A stretch of 42,212 nucleotides of DNA from Bacillota bacterium (GTDB taxonomy: Bacteria; Bacillota; Clostridia; TANB77; UBA1234). Below the pieces are notes generated by a model, which was not told the origin of the DNA, ran no database searches, and saw nothing but the letters and a program-made list of their open reading frames with translations. The number at the start of each line of letters is the position of its first letter. Within the stretch, counting starts at the first letter, position 1. Below are positions 7,403 through 17,243 of this stretch, piece by piece. The DNA lies in NCBI GenBank assembly GCA_016280725.1, contig JAEEHF010000029.1, forward strand, positions 1 through 42,212, given 5' to 3'. The translations under genes and the position numbers were made by a program.

Positions 7403-9124
7403 CTACTTGACTAACTTAAGTTTTGTCAAAATACTATATAATTTTTCTCCTGCAGGAAGAATATAATACTCTTCTTTAGATAACACTTTAAGCTTTATTA
7501 CTGCAATTGCATATGATGAAACTGCTACAAGTAGTGAAACAATAGTTGCAATTCTAGAACCATTTCCCAAAACATTATCAAGAGCAATTTTTGTTAGTAA
7601 GCTAACAATTGCCATTATAACAATCGCAACTGCTGGTTTCGTAACAAGCTTCCAAAATGTTAAATCAAGTTTAATGTTCTTATTAAGAATTCTTGTAACT
7701 ATAATTGTAGCAATTAAGTGACAGCATACACTTCCCACTGCTGCACCATAGACATTTATCTCTGGAATTCGAATTAATACTAGATTTAGAATAAGCTTTA
7801 CGGCCACGCCACATAATAGTGCAACCGCAGGAATATATATTCTACCAATACCTTGTAATGATGCATTAATTGTTTGATTCATAACTGTGAATAAAACTGT
7901 AAACGCACTAATCTGTAAAAGAAGTACTGATTCTGGAGATGTTGTAACCTGACCGTGGAACAATAACTCAAGTATTGGTTCAGCAAACAGTGAAAGTCCA
8001 ACAGAGCATGGTAATGCAATTAGTAAAGACATTTTTATAGAGTAACATATTTTATTTGCCGCAGATTCTTTATCCTTTTTAGCAAGGGCTTCAGTAACTG
8101 CTGGAACTATAGCAGTAGCAAATGCCACATTTATCGCAAGTGGAAGCCCAATTAACATATCAACTTTTCCAGAAAGAATACCGTAAAGTCTTGTTGCTTC
8201 GTCTACTATTGCTTGAGAGTTATTTGCTATCTCAGGTTTAATAATTGGAAGTACTTGTTGTAATATATTGTTTACTGTAAATGAATCTATGTTTCTATTA
8301 ATAGCTGATACAACTGATGCAAGTGACATAGGAATTGAAAGAGCAAGAATTGATCTAATCGTTGATTTAATCGTTAATAAACTTTCTTCTCCCTCGTCTT
8401 TTAGTTCAGCTATATCATTAATATCTTTCTTGTGGCGTTTAAAGTAAATGAATAAATAAACTAAACCAATTGCTGTAGAAAGTGTTGATGCAATGTTAGC
8501 CCATATTGCCATTATCATTGTAACAGTACTTTCTGTGATTCCGAATGTTAATGCTAAGTCAGCCTTGTTTACATATATATAATGAATACCATAAACAAAT
8601 AGTATTGTAAGTCCTGCTTTAAATACTTGCTCAAGTGTTTGGTTAAAAGAAGCTGGCTTCATATTGTATAAGCCATTAAAGTATCCTCTTATAACGGCAG
8701 ATACTGCAACAAAAACAACAGAAGGCGCAAGCGCAAATAAAACTCCGGTAGCAGCTTCATTCCCTGCCATCTTGGCCATTGAGTTTGCAAGAATAATCAT
8801 GATTGTTGTTCCTGCAAGACCAATAACTGTAAATAAAATCATGGCTACACGGAAAATATGCTTTACCTCTTTTAGCTTACCTCTTGCAACTCTATCCGAT
8901 ACAAGCTTTGAGATTGCACCTGGGACACCAATAGTTGTAATAGATAATAAAAGCATATATATGTTAAAGCCTATTCCATAAAGTCCGCTTCCCTCATCTC
9001 CAAATTCAGGAACCAATATTAAAACATGTCTATATGCAAAGCCCAAGAGCTTTATAAGCACTTGGGCAAACATTATTGTAAAAACACCAGCCATAAAGCT
9101 TTGCTTTTTATTATTTTTTTCCAT
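7403..9124 (-). CDS. Multidrug/oligosaccharidyl-lipid/polysaccharide flippase, SpoVB/MurJ type
   Basis: This is a polytopic membrane protein of 573 residues with about 14 hydrophobic segments, the length and pattern of the SpoVB/YtgP branch of the MOP exporters, which flip lipid-linked cell-wall precursors such as lipid II. The N-terminus FMAGVFTIMFAQVLIKLLGF and the following YRHVLI...GSGLYGIGFNIY segment are typical. A soluble loop of about 30 residues near 235-255 is rich in acidic residues. The ATG overlaps the stop of the upstream KAP-like gene by one base (TAATG), so the two are translationally coupled. Whether it is the cell's MurJ or a paralogue such as SpoVB cannot be decided here. 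Confidence 0.85.
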   Translation of the reverse strand: MEKNNKKQSFMAGVFTIMFAQVLIKLLGFAYRHVLILVPEFGDEGSGLYGIGFNIYMLLLSITTIGVPGAISKLVSDRVARGKLKEVKHIFRVAMILFTVIGLAGTTIMIILANSMAKMAGNEAATGVLFALAPSVVFVAVSAVIRGYFNGLYNMKPASFNQTLEQVFKAGLTILFVYGIHYIYVNKADLALTFGITESTVTMIMAIWANIASTLSTAIGLVYLFIYFKRHKKDINDIAELKDEGEESLLTIKSTIRSILALSIPMSLASVVSAINRNIDSFTVNNILQQVLPIIKPEIANNSQAIVDEATRLYGILSGKVDMLIGLPLAINVAFATAIVPAVTEALAKKDKESAANKICYSIKMSLLIALPCSVGLSLFAEPILELLFHGQVTTSPESVLLLQISAFTVLFTVMNQTINASLQGIGRIYIPAVALLCGVAVKLILNLVLIRIPEINVYGAAVGSVCCHLIATIIVTRILNKNIKLDLTFWKLVTKPAVAIVIMAIVSLLTKIALDNVLGNGSRIATIVSLLVAVSSYAIAVIKLKVLSKEEYYILPAGEKLYSILTKLKLVK

Positions 9125-11181
9125 TATTGTGTTGCCTCTTCCTCTACTACTTCAACTTTTTTCTTTCTACCTCTACCTTTTTTAACTGGTTTCTTTTCAA
9201 GTAGAATCTTGTCTAATACTTTAATAAAGTCTTCTAGTAGAACAATTTTGATTGTTGGTATTTTACCACGAATATATTCTTCTGTCGTTTGCTTTAAAAG
9301 TCTGATATTTCTCTCTTCATTTTCAACGTCAGCAACTTTTTCATATCTTGCAGCAACCAAATCTTTAAATAAAACAACATCTTCATTATTAAGCATCATC
9401 ATTCTTTCAAACAAAGTGTTCATATTGTAATACTTCATTATTGGAACATCAAGATGTTTATCTGCAAATACTTCAGCTAGTCTTTCGATCTTATCCGGAA
9501 TCATCTCAAAGAATTCTTTAGAAATGTTGATATATTCCTTCTCCTTTGTCTGAAGATTCAAGTTATTAAAATGCTCATAAATATATGCTATATTATCGTC
9601 ATCTTTTTCAATTTCTATACCATCTAGATAACTATCAACGTTATCGCAGTACTTTGATGTGGCTGCCGCCATATTCATTCCATTTACGAATGTAAGCTTC
9701 AAAAACTCCATGTCTATATCTAATAAACCTTTTTGAATAAAGAAGTTCAAAATAACATATAATTTCAAATATTCAATAAGTTGAAGTTTTCCACTCTTGA
9801 CATCCTCTAGTGTTTCTTGAATAACACTACTAAACTCGGAATCTTCTATTTTCCAATAGTCCTCTACAAGAAGTCTCTTGTAGCTTGGAATATGTCCTCT
9901 ATTTTCGTCAGAGACAATTGTTTCCATGTCATCTCTGAATATTTTCATATCGAATATTCTAGTTCTAACATAATGCTCGACAAACTTGAAAAATCTATAC
10001 TCTGTCTTGAAAGTAAAATAATAATTGTTATCGAATTCTTTAATATAGAATTGCTTGTTATCTTTCATAAGCTTTGAAGCAACTAGAATCATTTTATATT
10101 CTTCAAGAGAATTAATATCTTTTAATTTGTCCTTGGTAATCTTTCCTGCTTTTATTTCGAATGAAACAGCAATTGTAAATATTAAAAGCGATTTTAAAAC
10201 TGTATCAGAAATATCTGGATAGTACTTCTTGGTAATTTCAAAAATCTTTTGAAAATCATTTAAAGCATGTTTTAAAATTCTAAGATTTCTTGTTCCACTT
10301 CTATTAAAAGTCTGTACAATAAGTGACGAGTTTTTTCTAAGAAACTGTATAAGATCTGGATTTGACTCGTATCTCATTAGTACACCATTAATGATATAAT
10401 TAAACTCCGGAACATATTCAAATGTCTCGCCAATAAGTTTTTCTTTAATTCTTTCATAATCATTTGCCTTATCAAATATGTGCTCAATTTTATCTTCGAT
10501 AAGTTCAACCATTGGCTTTCTAACTTCAAGTTCTTCACCGTTCTCGTCATACTCAATAACTGACTCTGTATCTTCTGTTTCAGGTTTAATCTTTCCCTCG
10601 TGGTTTAAAATATATGTAGCAATAAATGTCTTCATTTCAACATTAGTGCTCTTTAATTTTTTAGAAAGCTCTTTTTCATTACAAATAATAATTGTTTTAA
10701 TATGGTCATGTTCAACGAAATTGTTAATATAACCTAAAACGTCAATAACATCTACATTTGCTCTTTCCAAGTCGTCAAAACAAAGAACTTTATCATCCAT
10801 TTCAAAAAACTTAGAAAAATCTACTTTTTCATTTCCCTGCATTATTCCAAAACTGTTTGCCATATCAATACCAGTTTTAACATATTCTGGAATACTAGAC
10901 ATGTTTCTAGCATCTAGTATCTTTTTGATAGATTTATTAATATTAGGATTCATTTCCATAAATATCTTTTTGCTGATATCATCTAGATTAGATATTCCAT
11001 ATAAAGACATATAAATAGTTCTATATCTTTTACCATTAATATCAGTAGACTCGATCTTACTTCTAACTTTATTATTCCAGAAGTATGTCTTTCCACTTCC
11101 CCATTCACCATTGATCATAACGGCATGGTCAGTATATGGCTTTCTTATATAATCTAGTATGCTTTCAACTAATTCATCCAT
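9124..11181 (-). CDS. KAP-like P-loop NTPase with basic AT-hook-like tail
   Basis: This 685-residue soluble protein begins with an NTPase domain: Walker A GEWGSGKT at residues 25-32, Walker B VLCFDDLERA at about 132-141, and an arginine-bearing segment SGTRNLRILKHAL near 300 that may be the sensor-2 region. This matches the KAP/STAND-like group, but I see no inserted transmembrane pair. The C-terminal half is helical and unassigned, and the protein ends in a basic KKGRGRKKK patch like an AT-hook, followed by an acidic tail. AGGAGG precedes the ATG. It is coupled to the flippase downstream and lies 16 bp after comFC's stop. KAP NTPases occur in membrane scaffolding and in phage defence; the role here is unknown. 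Confidence 0.75.
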   Translation of the reverse strand: MDELVESILDYIRKPYTDHAVMINGEWGSGKTYFWNNKVRSKIESTDINGKRYRTIYMSLYGISNLDDISKKIFMEMNPNINKSIKKILDARNMSSIPEYVKTGIDMANSFGIMQGNEKVDFSKFFEMDDKVLCFDDLERANVDVIDVLGYINNFVEHDHIKTIIICNEKELSKKLKSTNVEMKTFIATYILNHEGKIKPETEDTESVIEYDENGEELEVRKPMVELIEDKIEHIFDKANDYERIKEKLIGETFEYVPEFNYIINGVLMRYESNPDLIQFLRKNSSLIVQTFNRSGTRNLRILKHALNDFQKIFEITKKYYPDISDTVLKSLLIFTIAVSFEIKAGKITKDKLKDINSLEEYKMILVASKLMKDNKQFYIKEFDNNYYFTFKTEYRFFKFVEHYVRTRIFDMKIFRDDMETIVSDENRGHIPSYKRLLVEDYWKIEDSEFSSVIQETLEDVKSGKLQLIEYLKLYVILNFFIQKGLLDIDMEFLKLTFVNGMNMAAATSKYCDNVDSYLDGIEIEKDDDNIAYIYEHFNNLNLQTKEKEYINISKEFFEMIPDKIERLAEVFADKHLDVPIMKYYNMNTLFERMMMLNNEDVVLFKDLVAARYEKVADVENEERNIRLLKQTTEEYIRGKIPTIKIVLLEDFIKVLDKILLEKKPVKKGRGRKKKVEVVEEEATQ

Positions 11182-11197
11182 TGATAAACCTCCTAAA

Positions 11198-11863
11198 TTA
11201 AAGGATATTATTCTTTCTTGCTACGGTCATTACGATAATACACTTTGCGCCTGCTTCTTTTAGTACTTTCGAGCACTCTTCAACAGTATTACCTGTTGTA
11301 TAAATGTCGTCAATTAGTAATAAACATTTGTCTTTAAAAGTGTTTGCATTCCTAACTTTATAAACACCTTTGGTGTTTGATTTTCTCAAAAGGACATTAA
11401 GCTCACTTTGCCTCTTGTTATGCTTAATCTTAATCAAGTTAAACTTTATTAAAGGTATGCTTAATTCTCGCGAAATCTTTTTTGCAAGAAGTTCCGATTG
11501 ATTATATCCTCTTTCCATATATCTCAAAAATGAAATTGGAACAAACGTTACACAATCAATCTTATTATTTGCAAGATAGTTTCTTGCAAATTTAATAATC
11601 CTATGAGATAGAAAATCATATAAGTATTTTTTATTATGAAACTTAAAATCAAGTAATATTTTTCTAATAAAATCACGATAATAAAATGATGAAAAAACAA
11701 AATCAAAACTGTGATTTTTTGCCACTTTTATTCTGCTATCACACAATATATATTCTAATTTTTTTTTGCAAATATTGCAAGCAAAATCACAGCTAGTATC
11801 TAATATTTTATTACATAGGATGCACTTTTGTGGGTATATTATGTTCAATAATTTATTATACAA
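11198..11863 (-). CDS. comFC: ComF-family phosphoribosyltransferase-like protein
   Basis: ComFC proteins have an N-terminal zinc ribbon and a C-terminal PRTase-like domain and are needed for natural transformation in several bacteria. Here the four-cysteine ribbon is CILC...CNIC near residues 15-35, and the PRPP-binding loop is LLLIDDIYTTGNTV near 180. FVPISFLRYMERGYNQSELLAK is the conserved central block. The start is uncertain: the annotated TTG at 11863 is ten bases after AAGGAG, whereas an upstream GTG at 11875 overlaps that ribosome site. No other competence gene lies in the window. It is followed after 16 bp by the KAP-like gene. Confidence 0.85.
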   Translation of the reverse strand: MYNKLLNIIYPQKCILCNKILDTSCDFACNICKKKLEYILCDSRIKVAKNHSFDFVFSSFYYRDFIRKILLDFKFHNKKYLYDFLSHRIIKFARNYLANNKIDCVTFVPISFLRYMERGYNQSELLAKKISRELSIPLIKFNLIKIKHNKRQSELNVLLRKSNTKGVYKVRNANTFKDKCLLLIDDIYTTGNTVEECSKVLKEAGAKCIIVMTVARKNNIL

Positions 11864-11866
11864 AAT

Positions 11867-11896
11867 GGGAGCCACTCCTTCGTAGAAGTTGCCCCC
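11867..11896 (-). terminator. Weak hairpin between the SLH gene and comFC
   Basis: GGGGGCAACTTC and GAAGGAGTGGCTCCC can pair imperfectly and are followed by ATTTTG on the minus strand. It overlaps the comFC ribosome site, so it could act as a terminator or could mask the start. Confidence 0.35.
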
Positions 11897-11908
11897 ATCA
11901 ACTCTTAA

Positions 11909-13557
11909 TTAAAACTCTATGTTATTTACTATATCGTCATATATCTCAATGCCACCACTTGCCATTCTATCCTCTTCTGCAGTGAAAATAAAATGATATA
12001 GCTTATTTGCAATGATTACATATAAAGACCTTGTTAGCTTATCATCGTTCTTTACAACATACTCTATTGCATCATAAACATAAACCTTCTTTATGTTTGA
12101 TTCAATAATTTCACTTGATGTATCCTCTAGATCTACTAAAATGCTCTTAAGTTGCTCTGTTGTATAGTTAGATAGATCCACAATGTTAGTAACTTGAATA
12201 AACATCTTATAGAAAGACTCTTCTTCATTAACAACTCCTGTATTATATGAGTCATCAACAGAAACTAAATCGATGTAATTAAACTTCAAGTGAAGTATTT
12301 CGTTATTGTATGTTTTTACTTCATGCTCATCTATATTTGTTCCTGCATAGAATCTAATACTCTCTACAAGCGTTTCAATAACATTTAGCCCATCAATGTT
12401 AAAGAAATATATGCTATATTCAACATTGTCACGTTTAATATATAAAAACTGTGATTCGTTTTTGTCATCACCATAAATTGCATATTTATATCTGCCAATA
12501 TAACCTTGCTTCAATTCATTATATGGTCTTTCAAAACGATATTTTTCTTGAAATAGTCCATTTGAAAACGATTTAAAATATAAATCATCATTCTTGTTTA
12601 TTCTTATAACCATAAGATTTTTTTGCTTATAGTTAATTTTTTGAGTATCACCACTTACATAAATAACTGTTCCACCCTGAGGGATAGAAAAGTTAATTCC
12701 ATATTCAGGATTATCATATTTTGAAGTATCCTCTTGAATTTTTGGGACTAAGTTAAATAGCCCTTTACTTGCTTTGATTGTTGTTTCATCAAGTTCTAAA
12801 TCAATTCTGTGTATCGCCTTGCCTTCAACAATTACATGTTTGATTACAACGTTTGTTGCTCCTTCAGATATGATTAAGTTCCCATAAAGTGTTAGATCTT
12901 CAAGCACAATCCCTGGACCATTTACTAGTAAATTTCCTTTTAGATTTCCTGTAAATCTTCCATAATTACCATATATATCAACTATCTTATTAATTATTTT
13001 AGCTACTTCAGCTCTAGTAATGTTAGCTTTTGGTCTAATCGTCTTGTCATTATATCCGTGAAATATACTTAGAATATACAAATTCTGAAATGTATTTTTC
13101 AGCCCAAGAAGAAATCTTATCAGAATCTGTAAAATCAAGAACTGCCAAAGAATCTGTACTTGGTACTAAAGCGCGACCTATCATAACAACAGCTTCTTCC
13201 CTAGTAATAAGGTCATTTGGCCTAACGTTTCCCTCAACATCACCTTGAATAATCCCAGAAGCCATGGCCTTACGCATTTCAGAATAATACCATTTCTTCG
13301 TATCAAGGTCAGGAATATACCTAGAGTCCTGTTCCGAATTATTAAGCATTCTATTAATAATTGTAACAAGTTCCGCTCTTGTCATATTATTATTTGGTTT
13401 AAATGTATTATCTTTATAACCACTTAAAATACCATTTATTGTAAGGTTTTGAATGTCATTCTCTGCCCAGTGTCCGTTCAACATCCGTAAAAGCAAAGGC
13501 AGATGAGCATATAAGTGATATTATAAATACTATCCCAATAATGGTTTTTTTATGCAT
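11909..13557 (-). CDS. SLH-domain surface protein requiring two +1 frameshifts
   Basis: This cell-surface protein should attach to the wall through three N-terminal S-layer homology domains. The ATG at 13557 follows AGGAGGG and starts a good signal peptide (MHKKTIIGIVFIISLICSSAFA). The next residues FTDVE lead into codon 28, CGG; skipping its C gives G-H-W-A-E-N, the classic SLH opening. SLH2 (WYYSEMRKAMASGIIQG) is intact. In SLH3 another in-frame CGG (13058-13056) is followed by ATA TAA; skipping C gives I-S-G-Y-N-D-K-T-I-R-P. With both shifts the product is 548 residues, with a C-terminal region I do not recognise. No other defect is seen. A pseudogene is possible, but both lesions have the same CGG form seen in parA and the FAD gene. 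Confidence 0.85.
13055..13058 (-). other. CGG-N +1 frameshift site in SLH3
   Basis: The zero-frame codon is CGG (13058-13056) after TCA, followed by ATA and the stop TAA. A one-base advance reads GGA, giving the conserved SGYNDKTIRP of an SLH domain. Confidence 0.75.
13473..13476 (-). other. CGG-N +1 frameshift site at the start of SLH1
   Basis: The zero-frame codon 28 is CGG (13476-13474) after GAA, with a TGA stop six codons later. Advancing one base reads GGA CAC TGG, the conserved GHW of SLH domains. Confidence 0.78.
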
Positions 13558-13596
13558 CAAATTCCCTCCTGAAGGATAACCTTCATTTGAATTATA

Positions 13597-15786
13597 TCAT
13601 ATATTACAATTGTTTGAAAATATATTAAAATATTTTTCTAACTTATACTTAAGTCCCGTGTTTCGCCTCTTAATGTTATTATTGTCAATCATGTTAAACA
13701 CTGTATTTTTATTGCCAATAATGATTAAAAGCTCTTTAGCCCTAGTGACACCTGTATAAAGAAGATTTCTAGTATACAGCATTGGCGGACCAGGAATAAT
13801 TGGCATTATAACTACTGGAAATTCACTTCCTTGGCTTTTATGAACAGTAATAGCAAAAGCGTGTTCAAGTTCCTCCAATGAAGAAGTATCATAATTTACA
13901 AGTCTATCATTATCAAATACAACTTGAATTATGTCATCTGTTATTTTATGTATAACACCAATATCTCCATTATAAATTCCACTACCATAATTCTTACCAT
14001 CAATACTTTCCCAAACCAAGTCGTAATTATTCTTTATTTGCATAACTTTGTCGCCTTCTCTATAAATAACGCTTCCATACTCTTTTTCATTTTTTAAAGC
14101 GTTTTTGGGATTAAGAATATTCTGTAATTCTCTATTTAGCAGCTTCGTCCCTGACTCACCTTTTTTGGTAGGAGTTAAAACCTGTATGTCATTAAACATG
14201 TCATAATTTCCATAAGCTTTCAACCTTTTTGAAACAAGCTCAGCAATTTGACTAACCAAGTTATTTCCTGTCATAAAGAAAAAGTCACCATCTTTTGAAT
14301 CTAAATTAATTCTTTTTCCTTCATTGATTTTATGTGCGTTTAAGACGATATCGCTTTCTTCAATTTGCCTATATATTTGAGTTAACTTCGTAACTGGCAC
14401 AAAATCACTATCTATAAGATCCTTTAAAACATTTCCAGGCCCCACAGAAGGAAGCTGATCACTATCGCCAATTAAAACAAGCCTTGTTTTATCTTTTATA
14501 GATTTAAACAAAAAGTGCATAAGTATCGTATCGACCATAGATACCTCATCCACGATTACAATGTCTTGATCTAGTTTTGGAACATCATAGTTTATTGATA
14601 TTCCTTCTTCCTCCGTTTTTCCAAGTGATAAAAGTCGATGAAGTGTTTTTGCTTCTTCTCCTGTTGTCTCCGTTATTCTTTTAGCGGCTCTACCTGTTGG
14701 TGCGCAAAGAACAACGTCCATTTTTTCAAGTTCGATTAGTTTTAATATTGTTTTAATAATCGTTGTTTTTCCTGTACCAGGCCCACCTGTAACAATAGAT
14801 ATTCTATTGTTAAAAATCATTTTGATTGCATCTTTTTGCTCTTTGGATAATTCAATTTTAAAATCTTTCTCAATATCTTTAATCTTTAAATCTATATTTA
14901 TACATTTCTTGACTGTATCATTACACATCATGATAACTTTTCTAGAAATAGCATCCTCTGCTTCGTAATAATTATCTAACGCAACAAAACCATTTTCCAT
15001 ATATATTTCTTTATTGTTATTAAGTACTTCCAAAGAACTTTGAACCATATCAGAAGATACATTTAAAATATTTGCAACAAACCCTACCACATCTTCTATA
15101 CTTGAACATGTATTACCATTTTTACTAGAAAGTGATAATGCATACTTTATCCCACTTTCAATTCTAAAATTTGAATTATAATCAACACCTAATGACATAG
15201 CCATCTTGTCTATAGTATCAAAACTAATACCATATAAAATATTTAGTAAAATATATGGATTATCTTTTATCTTATCAATGGCAGAAATTCCAAGTTCTTT
15301 ATATACTCTGCTAGCATTAGTGGCTCCAATATTATACTTCTGAAGAAAAATAACAATTTGCCATAGCTGCCACTCTCTACTAAATTCATCTGAAATCTGT
15401 GTTGCTTTCGAGCTAGTAATTCCTGAGATAACCGCTAATTTATAAGGTTCAAATCTTATAACATTAACCGTCTCTTCACCAAATTTTGATACAATCTTTT
15501 TGGCAGTTGCAGGTCCTACGCCTTTTATTATCCCACTTCCCAAATATTTTTCGACTTCACTTATTGTTTGTGGCATTATTTTTTCAAATGAATTTAACTT
15601 AAATTGTTCGCCATAAACTGCATGATTAATAAGACTGCCTTCAACCTTAATAATATCTCCAATGGAAATAAAAGGCATGTAGCCAACTGTTGTAATCAAT
15701 TCATTATTTACTTCTAAATTGCAAACAGTATACCCATTTTCTTCGTTGTGGTATACAATGCTTTCTATTTGTCCTTTTAATTCCAA
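13597..15786 (-). CDS. recD2: RecD2-type 5'-3' DNA helicase
   Basis: RecD2 is a superfamily 1B helicase found without RecBC, acting in DNA damage tolerance. The 729-residue protein has an N-terminal OB-like segment (GQIESIVYHNEENGYTV), helix-hairpin-helix motifs near residues 85-125 (SGIIKGVGPATAKKIVSKFG), the Walker A GGPGTGKTTIIK at about 340, motif II DEVSMVDT, DSDQLPSVGPG, and the C-terminal motif FAITVHKSQGSEFP. The start is a TTG at 15786 with GGAGGA seven bases upstream; no ATG start is better placed. It is separated from the upstream pilin-like genes by a terminator, so it is probably transcribed alone. Confidence 0.95.
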   Translation of the reverse strand: MELKGQIESIVYHNEENGYTVCNLEVNNELITTVGYMPFISIGDIIKVEGSLINHAVYGEQFKLNSFEKIMPQTISEVEKYLGSGIIKGVGPATAKKIVSKFGEETVNVIRFEPYKLAVISGITSSKATQISDEFSREWQLWQIVIFLQKYNIGATNASRVYKELGISAIDKIKDNPYILLNILYGISFDTIDKMAMSLGVDYNSNFRIESGIKYALSLSSKNGNTCSSIEDVVGFVANILNVSSDMVQSSLEVLNNNKEIYMENGFVALDNYYEAEDAISRKVIMMCNDTVKKCINIDLKIKDIEKDFKIELSKEQKDAIKMIFNNRISIVTGGPGTGKTTIIKTILKLIELEKMDVVLCAPTGRAAKRITETTGEEAKTLHRLLSLGKTEEEGISINYDVPKLDQDIVIVDEVSMVDTILMHFLFKSIKDKTRLVLIGDSDQLPSVGPGNVLKDLIDSDFVPVTKLTQIYRQIEESDIVLNAHKINEGKRINLDSKDGDFFFMTGNNLVSQIAELVSKRLKAYGNYDMFNDIQVLTPTKKGESGTKLLNRELQNILNPKNALKNEKEYGSVIYREGDKVMQIKNNYDLVWESIDGKNYGSGIYNGDIGVIHKITDDIIQVVFDNDRLVNYDTSSLEELEHAFAITVHKSQGSEFPVVIMPIIPGPPMLYTRNLLYTGVTRAKELLIIIGNKNTVFNMIDNNNIKRRNTGLKYKLEKYFNIFSNNCNI

Positions 15787-15810
15787 TTAAGATTCCTCCG
15801 AAGTTTTTAT

Positions 15811-15843
15811 TAAAAATAGAAACTGCCTACAATAGGCAGTTTC
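15811..15843 (-). terminator. Terminator after the pilin-like gene set
   Basis: The stem GAAACTGCCTA / TAGGCAGTTTC is followed by TATTTTTA on the minus strand. It closes the three-gene unit that ends at 15853. Confidence 0.85.
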
Positions 15844-15852
15844 TAGTGCTTA

Positions 15853-16701
15853 TCACTTTGTAATTTCATCAACTTCCATGGTAAAAGTTGGAGGTTCATT
15901 ATCAACAAAGAATGGTTCACTCTTAAAATATTCTGTCCTATTTTCGCCATCATCTGTATAATTTACCTTAATCCACAAATACCAGTTATTACCTGTTTTT
16001 CCATTAAGTCCAACCGTTTGCCTATCTGAAATATCACTTGTGAACTCACTATCATTTGGTTTTGCAATGCTTTGAGTCCAAACATATTTTTGCTCTCCCA
16101 AAACAGTATTATTCCCAGTAATAAATACTTCCGTATCTTGTTGTTTGCTCCATTCTGAGTTACCATTCGGAACAAACTCAACAAATACTTTTCCTCTAAT
16201 TACGTCTTCTGAAGGAATAATACTTCCTTCATTTTCATTAGTAAGTCTTTTACCTCCAAAATTGCCTACTACAATATCATTCATATAGTTAACAAGATAG
16301 TATTTAGCTTCTCTAATCCCGCTAACATTAAATCCATTTCCAAACTCATCTCTGAAGCTTTTTTCATCCATTAGGTAATACTTATATGGTGCTTTAATCT
16401 TACTATTTTCATTAATTTCTTTTATTTTTTCCATTTCTTCATAAGTAAGAACAGTCCCAAATTTAGATTTCAAATCTTCATTTGAAATAATATATGCTGG
16501 GTTAGGAGAGAATTCATCATTTAGTATTAAAGTTTTTGCATATCCAACAACAGTTTCGACATTTCTAAGCTCAACTTTAGCATCTTCTAGCAAACTATCA
16601 CTAATTACATTTGATAGAAGTGGTGCTGTAATTGAAGCAATTATTATTATCACTATAATAGTAATAACTAGCGCAATCATGCTTATAGCTCTATTATTCA
16701 T
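15853..16701 (-). CDS. Pilin-like (pseudopilin) surface protein
   Basis: This 282-residue protein starts with a short polar leader, MNNRA, directly followed by the hydrophobic helix ISMIALVITIIVIIIIASI, the arrangement of type IV pilin-like proteins, though the usual leader glycine is replaced by alanine. The rest is a secreted domain with an Ig-like C-terminus (YLWIKVNYTDDGENRTEYF, then DNEPPTFTMEV). AAGGAGG precedes the ATG at 16701. It is the third gene of a tight set after a GLUG-repeat protein and a second pilin-like protein (gap 23 bp). No prepilin peptidase or secretion ATPase is in the window, so assembly into a pilus is only possible, not shown. Confidence 0.7.
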   Translation of the reverse strand: MNNRAISMIALVITIIVIIIIASITAPLLSNVISDSLLEDAKVELRNVETVVGYAKTLILNDEFSPNPAYIISNEDLKSKFGTVLTYEEMEKIKEINENSKIKAPYKYYLMDEKSFRDEFGNGFNVSGIREAKYYLVNYMNDIVVGNFGGKRLTNENEGSIIPSEDVIRGKVFVEFVPNGNSEWSKQQDTEVFITGNNTVLGEQKYVWTQSIAKPNDSEFTSDISDRQTVGLNGKTGNNWYLWIKVNYTDDGENRTEYFKSEPFFVDNEPPTFTMEVDEITK

Positions 16702-16724
16702 GATATTCCTCCTTAGTAATTCTT

Positions 16725-17231
16725 TTATTGTATAGGCCCAACGACGTCAGCTGTATAATAATTTACTAAAAACTCAGACTGCAATGATATGCTCTCAATT
16801 CCTAACTCAATAATTTGATCATGCCTAATTAATCGAGTATATTTCATCTCGTCTATGTTCTTTTCTAAAAAGTCATCTAAATCTTTTTCAAGCTGAATAT
16901 TTGCATCTCTGTCATTTAGTTTTCCTTCTGAATGGAATAGCTCAAACAAATATGCTTTAACGTTGCTTTTTCTTGTATCTTTATCTGACTCGCTTAAATA
17001 CTCAGAAGGAATTTCATCCCCGATAAGAGGGTTCATCGTTTTACTTCTTTGAAAATCACCAAATCTATTACTAACTGCGTTAACAATCTGCCTTCTTTCT
17101 TCTTTCGCTTTTGCCTCATACGCTTTATCATATCCAATTATTCCTGAAGAAAGAGCTATTCCAGCAATTATTACAATGATAATAATCATAAAAACCAAAG
17201 CAACAATACTTATACCTTTGTTATTATTCAT
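16725..17231 (-). CDS. Pilin-like (pseudopilin) protein
   Basis: This 168-residue protein has the leader MNNNKG, then the hydrophobic helix ISIVALVFMIIIIVIIAGIAL, a good match to class III-style prepilin cleavage after the glycine. The helix is followed by a charged helical region and a soluble domain I do not recognise. AGGTG precedes the ATG. It lies 12 bp after the GLUG-repeat gene and 23 bp before the other pilin-like gene, so the three should share a transcript and perhaps a surface structure. Confidence 0.7.
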   Translation of the reverse strand: MNNNKGISIVALVFMIIIIVIIAGIALSSGIIGYDKAYEAKAKEERRQIVNAVSNRFGDFQRSKTMNPLIGDEIPSEYLSESDKDTRKSNVKAYLFELFHSEGKLNDRDANIQLEKDLDDFLEKNIDEMKYTRLIRHDQIIELGIESISLQSEFLVNYYTADVVGPIQ

Positions 17232-17243
17232 AACTCACCTCAT

